A DNA stretch of 7,702 nucleotides from JAZNOQ01 sp045589215. GTDB taxonomy: Bacteria > Bacillota > Clostridia > Oscillospirales > CAG-272. Positions 4,835 to 7,702 of the stretch are shown one piece after another. Within the stretch, counting starts at the first letter, position 1, and each line of letters begins with the position of its first letter. The notes under the pieces were generated by a model. That model worked only from the letters and a program-made list of their open reading frames with translations, did not search any database and was not told the origin of the DNA. Location: contig JAZNOQ010000130.1 of assembly GCA_045589215.1 (NCBI GenBank), forward strand, positions 1 through 7,702, read 5' to 3'. The translations under genes were made by a program, and so were the position numbers.

Positions 4835-6687
4835 AAAAATACGTAAGCTCTCGCACCCGTGCGCTTGCCCTCTCCCTTGTGTTTCTCCTTCTTCTGTCAC
4901 TTTTCACGGGCTGTGTCGGAAATTCCGATCCTTCAGGGTCCACCGCGGAAAGCTCCGAAGGTGAGACCGAGCCCATACTGTTAAATCTGATCGAAAACGG
5001 AGCGACCGAATATACGATCATATGTGCGGAGGATGCCTCTGACGCGATCAAAGAGGAGATACTTCTCCTACGCAGTAGGCTTCTGTTTCTCACGGGCGTG
5101 AGCTTCGGTGTCTCGACGGACCTTTATAATCACTTCGCAGGAGCTCTGCCCGAACGCGCGTGTGAGATCCTGATCGGCGACACCAACCGCGCCGAATCTG
5201 TCGAGATGAAGGCGCTCATCGAAGAGAATGAGTACGTCATCGCAGAAAAGAACGACCGTATCGTGATCCTCGGCGGCAGTGAGCAGAAGACCCTTGAAGC
5301 GGTCGATTACTTTCTTGAGCATTATGTTACCGAGGACAACAATATTATCATCGAGCAAGGGCTTCGATACGTCGAGACCTTCCGCTATCACCTGAATAAC
5401 GTCACGATCGACGGCGCCGAGCTTTCGCGCTACCGTGTCGTTATCCCCAAAGACGCCAAAACCCTCTTTCCTTACTACGCCGCGCTCAATCTGATCGACT
5501 ACCTGCATACGGAGGCGGGCGTAGAGCTTCCTCTCGTCTATGATGACGAAGCGGAGACAGAGTACGAGCTCGTGATCGGAAAGACCAACCGCGCAGAAAG
5601 CCTTTCTGCCGCTAATACCCGCCTAAACAACGACCAATTTATTCTGAAAAAGGTCGGATCCTCGATCTATATGTACGGTAAGACCTATATGGTCGGCGGA
5701 GCCGTTTCCGAATTCGTCAATTCTTACCTCGAGCCCGATCAAGACCTCGACAGCATCGAGGTCAGTGGAATTCCCACGTCGAACCTCGTAAAGACCTTCA
5801 ACTTCCCGAAAAAAGCAACGAGCGCCCTCCTCCTGATCGGAGACGGAATGGGGCAAAAGCATATCGATTACACCTACAAGAAGCGCAGCGACACCTTCCT
5901 CGCGGAATACCTCGAAAACGTCGGAACCTGCACGACCTTCCCCTACGGCGGAAGCGCGGCGTCTCTCGGCTACACCGATTCTGCCGCCTCCGCAACGGCT
6001 CTCGCAACGGGATATAAAACCAAAAACAGCTACCTCGGCGTTGACCACAGAAACAAAGAGCTCCAGAACGTCAGAGAGCTTGCTTCAAAAATGGGCGCAA
6101 AGACCGCCGTTCTGACCACCGACGTCATCACGGGCGCTACGCCCGCAGGCTTCCTCTGCCACTACAATTCAAGAAAAGCGACCGAGATCCTGCAAAGTCA
6201 GATCGATCAGCTGAGATCGAAGGACAAGAACCTTCTGTATGCCACGAGTGTAAAAAACAACAAGCCGCAGCTTCTCCCCGAAACGCGCGAGATCCTCTCC
6301 ACCCTTGCAAATAAGGGCGAGACTTATTTCGCAATGATCGAGGAGGCGTACATCGATAAGGAATCGCACAACAACGATCTTGATGATATGCAGACCTGCA
6401 TTTTGCGCTATAATGACGTCATCGGCTACTGCATACAGTTCGTTCTCCTTCACCCCGAGACCGCGCTTGTCATCACCGCAGACCATGAATGCGGAGGTCT
6501 TACGCTCAACGATGACGGCTCCTTCTCCTACACCTCGGATGATCACACGAACGCAAAGGTTCCCGTTTTTGCGATTGGTCCCGGCACTGATATGTTTAAG
6601 GATAAGATAGTCGACAACACCGACATCGGCAAATTCCTCGGCTCGGTCTATACGGACGAGATATTCGGCGATCCGTCGCTCGGCTAA
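4831..6687 (+). CDS. Lipoprotein with alkaline phosphatase domain and two N-terminal repeat modules
   Basis: Of 618 residues, the first 27 form a lipoprotein signal peptide (basic MKKYVSSRTR, hydrophobic core, LFTG before Cys28), followed by a Ser/Glu-rich linker. Two related modules follow, about 60-166 and 200-302. Each ends in I-G-x-T-N-R-A-E-S (115-123, 249-257), a short strand pair and an FLEHY/FVNSY helix. Residues 330-605 are a PF00245-type alkaline phosphatase with all expected sites: IGDGMG (metal Asp338), TDSAASATALATG (nucleophile Ser384), GATPAG (Thr437), Glu504, Asp509 and His513 in EEAYIDKESH, TADHECGG (Asp551, His552) and DHTNAKVPVF (His572). It should hydrolyse phosphomonoesters outside the membrane. 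AAAGGA at 4815-4820 sets the start. The module fold resembles accessory domains of secreted glycosidases, which is only an impression. Confidence 0.92.
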   Translation: MKKYVSSRTRALALSLVFLLLLSLFTGCVGNSDPSGSTAESSEGETEPILLNLIENGATEYTIICAEDASDAIKEEILLLRSRLLFLTGVSFGVSTDLYNHFAGALPERACEILIGDTNRAESVEMKALIEENEYVIAEKNDRIVILGGSEQKTLEAVDYFLEHYVTEDNNIIIEQGLRYVETFRYHLNNVTIDGAELSRYRVVIPKDAKTLFPYYAALNLIDYLHTEAGVELPLVYDDEAETEYELVIGKTNRAESLSAANTRLNNDQFILKKVGSSIYMYGKTYMVGGAVSEFVNSYLEPDQDLDSIEVSGIPTSNLVKTFNFPKKATSALLLIGDGMGQKHIDYTYKKRSDTFLAEYLENVGTCTTFPYGGSAASLGYTDSAASATALATGYKTKNSYLGVDHRNKELQNVRELASKMGAKTAVLTTDVITGATPAGFLCHYNSRKATEILQSQIDQLRSKDKNLLYATSVKNNKPQLLPETREILSTLANKGETYFAMIEEAYIDKESHNNDLDDMQTCILRYNDVIGYCIQFVLLHPETALVITADHECGGLTLNDDGSFSYTSDDHTNAKVPVFAIGPGTDMFKDKIVDNTDIGKFLGSVYTDEIFGDPSLG

Positions 6688-6712
6688 ATCAAATATTCCG
6701 CAAAGTCAAAAA

Positions 6713-6742
6713 GGGCTGAGTCAATGACTCAGCCCAATTTTT
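6713..6742. terminator. Bidirectional intrinsic terminator between convergent genes
   Basis: GGGCTGAGTCA (6713-6723) and TGACTCAGCCC (6725-6735) form an 11-bp stem whose central bases open as the loop. On the plus strand AATTTTT follows. On the minus strand the stem is followed by five T, so it can end both the phosphatase transcript and the Cys-rich protein transcript. Confidence 0.92.
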
Positions 6743-6776
6743 ATGGTATTCTTTTTACCTTTTGGAAACGGGGAAA

Positions 6777-7702
6777 TTATTCCTCGTCCTTCTTTTTAAC
6801 AGCAACCGCCGTAGGAAGGATCACGGCAAGTGCCACAAGCGCCGCCGTTCCGCTGATAACAGACCCGCAGCCGTCCTTCTTCGGTTCCTCGGTCTCATTG
6901 TCCGAGGGCTCGGTTTCGGGATCGGTCTCAGGCTCAGTTGCAGGATCGGTCTCGGGCTCGGTCACAGGTTCGGTCGTAACGTCATCAACCGCCTCGGTGG
7001 TTACGTCGCCCTCGGGATCTGCCGTAGTGTCCTCCGATTCGGGTGCCGTGGTTTCGGGAGCATCGACAGGAACCTTCTCGCTTTCGGTATAACCGCAAAC
7101 GCAGGATCTCGAGCGCATGCTGCCCGTTACCGTCCATTCGCCGAATTCGTGAAGCTCCTTCGTGCTTTCGTCGGGTGCTTCGCAGACCGAGCACAGCATC
7201 CAGTGCTGGAGGTTGTTCGAGCCCGTTACGGTGTAGCTGTGCGTGATCTCTCTCACGTTGTTACAGCCTTCATTGTTGCAGTCCGTGTCACAAGCGTTGT
7301 CGTAAACGTGCGGGGCAACTCTCGTGTTGCCGCAAGCCGTGTTGTTACAGACCGCGTCACATTCGTTGTCGTAAACGTGCGCTTCCTTCGTCGTCTCGTC
7401 GATCGCGCCGCAAACGCATTCGTTCCAGTGGTACGTTTCGTCCTTCTTCGGAACGGTGTAGTCGTGTCCTACGCCCTCCCTTACAGCATGACATACGTTA
7501 CACTCTGCGTCGCAGTCGTTGTCGTAATCGTGGTCTGCGGGCGTTCTCGTCGCTCCACATACGTTACAGTCTGCATCGCAAGCGTTGCTGTAAACGTGAT
7601 CCGCGGGCGTTCTGCCTGCTCCGCATACGTTACAGTCTGCGTCACAGTTATTGTCATACTCGTGATCCGCGGGCGTTCTGCCTGCTCCACATACGTTACA
7701 AT
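6777..7702 (-). CDS. Cys-rich repeat surface protein with C-terminal membrane anchor (3' part; start lies beyond the window)
   Basis: The frame is open from the right edge to TAA 6777-6779, 308 codons; a GTG at 7256 is an internal Val, not the start. Reading in protein order, three 22-residue repeats (CNVCGAGRTPAD then H-x-Y-x-N-x-C-D-A-D) are followed by diverged copies and HW-x-x-C-x-C-type modules (YHWNECVCGAIDETTKEAH, and one with FGEWTVTGS before CVCG). Next is a Thr/Pro/Glu/Asp linker of about 65 residues with TEPETDP repeats. The end is DGCGS, about 21 hydrophobic residues and KKKDEE. It is exported and membrane- or wall-anchored by inference; the signal peptide is outside the window. 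The CxxC pairs suggest disulfides or metal binding. Related repeats are frequent in clostridial surface proteins. No catalytic domain is visible, and no LPxTG motif. The ligand or role is unknown. Confidence 0.88.
   Translation of the reverse strand, partial: CNVCGAGRTPADHEYDNNCDADCNVCGAGRTPADHVYSNACDADCNVCGATRTPADHDYDNDCDAECNVCHAVREGVGHDYTVPKKDETYHWNECVCGAIDETTKEAHVYDNECDAVCNNTACGNTRVAPHVYDNACDTDCNNEGCNNVREITHSYTVTGSNNLQHWMLCSVCEAPDESTKELHEFGEWTVTGSMRSRSCVCGYTESEKVPVDAPETTAPESEDTTADPEGDVTTEAVDDVTTEPVTEPETDPATEPETDPETEPSDNETEEPKKDGCGSVISGTAALVALAVILPTAVAVKKKDEE
6894..6990 (-). repeat. Short repeats encoding an acidic Thr/Pro/Glu linker
   Basis: GGCTCGGT, GGATCGGTCTC and similar words recur about every 12-24 bases, encoding TEPVTEPETDP and TEPETDPETEP. 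The stretch makes an extended, strongly acidic spacer that would hold the Cys-rich domains away from the membrane. Such low-complexity DNA varies in length between strains. Confidence 0.7.
7491..7702 (-). repeat. 66-bp tandem repeats encoding the CNVCG unit, cut by the window edge
   Basis: The second Cys of CNVC falls at 7500, 7566, 7632 and 7698, an exact 66-bp period (22 codons). The two units at about 7557-7622 and 7623-7688 differ at only a few bases, mostly within the variable D/V/E-Y and S/D-N positions. Near-identity at DNA level suggests recent duplication or gene conversion. The array continues outside the window, so its copy number is unknown. Confidence 0.92.

Noticed and set aside
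7254..7256. GTG as the start of the C-terminal surface protein
   Set aside because: The same frame stays open and keeps the Cys-rich repeat pattern to the window edge, so this is an internal Val codon.

Overview
The window looks like chromosome of an anaerobic, endospore-forming Firmicute of the class Clostridia, probably a gut lineage. The reasons are a complete spoIIA-type cluster (spoIIAA, spoIIAB, sigF) with a YtvI-like gene coupled to it, strong AGGAGG ribosome binding sites, and surface or lipoproteins of a style common in that group. A species cannot be named from the sequence. No phage, IS transposase, CRISPR array, tRNA or rRNA gene is visible.

Layout. (1) 1-423 (+) is the C-terminal part of an M24 Xaa-Pro aminopeptidase. 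(2) 424-965 has no protein gene but is densely structured. It holds a perfect hairpin (441-463), a 175-bp composite of four hairpin units in a mirror arrangement (486-660), a good sigma-A promoter (698-726), a long foldback beginning at the predicted transcription start (732-891), and an intrinsic terminator with a UUCG loop (915-946). (3) 966-1277 (+) encodes a 103-residue two-helix membrane protein of unknown function in an AT-rich stretch. (4) 1325-1852 is a self-contained rpsT unit: extended -10 promoter, about 165-nt leader with competing helices, S20 gene, strong terminator. (5) 1853-4565 (-) is a tightly overlapping operon spoIIAA-spoIIAB-sigF-ytvI-like. (6) 4740-6742 (+) is a monocistronic unit: promoter, possible 12-codon leader ORF, a 618-aa lipoprotein with an alkaline phosphatase domain, and a terminator usable from both sides. 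(7) 6777-7702 (-) is the 3' part of a large Cys-rich repeat surface protein that continues past the window edge.

How the parts work together. SpoIIAA, SpoIIAB and SigF form the partner-switching circuit that restricts the first forespore sigma factor to one compartment. SpoIIAB binds SigF or SpoIIAA and phosphorylates SpoIIAA. The fourth gene overlaps sigF by ATGA and is probably co-translated. The phosphatase lipoprotein and the repeat protein are both exported and are convergent across one shared terminator. They are probably envelope functions unrelated to sporulation.

The best leads for something undescribed are the 733-946 transcript (structured RNA or attenuated leader), the mirror array of hairpins at 486-660, the rpsT leader, and the C-terminal Gly-Cys-Gly-Ser plus membrane helix signal of the last protein.
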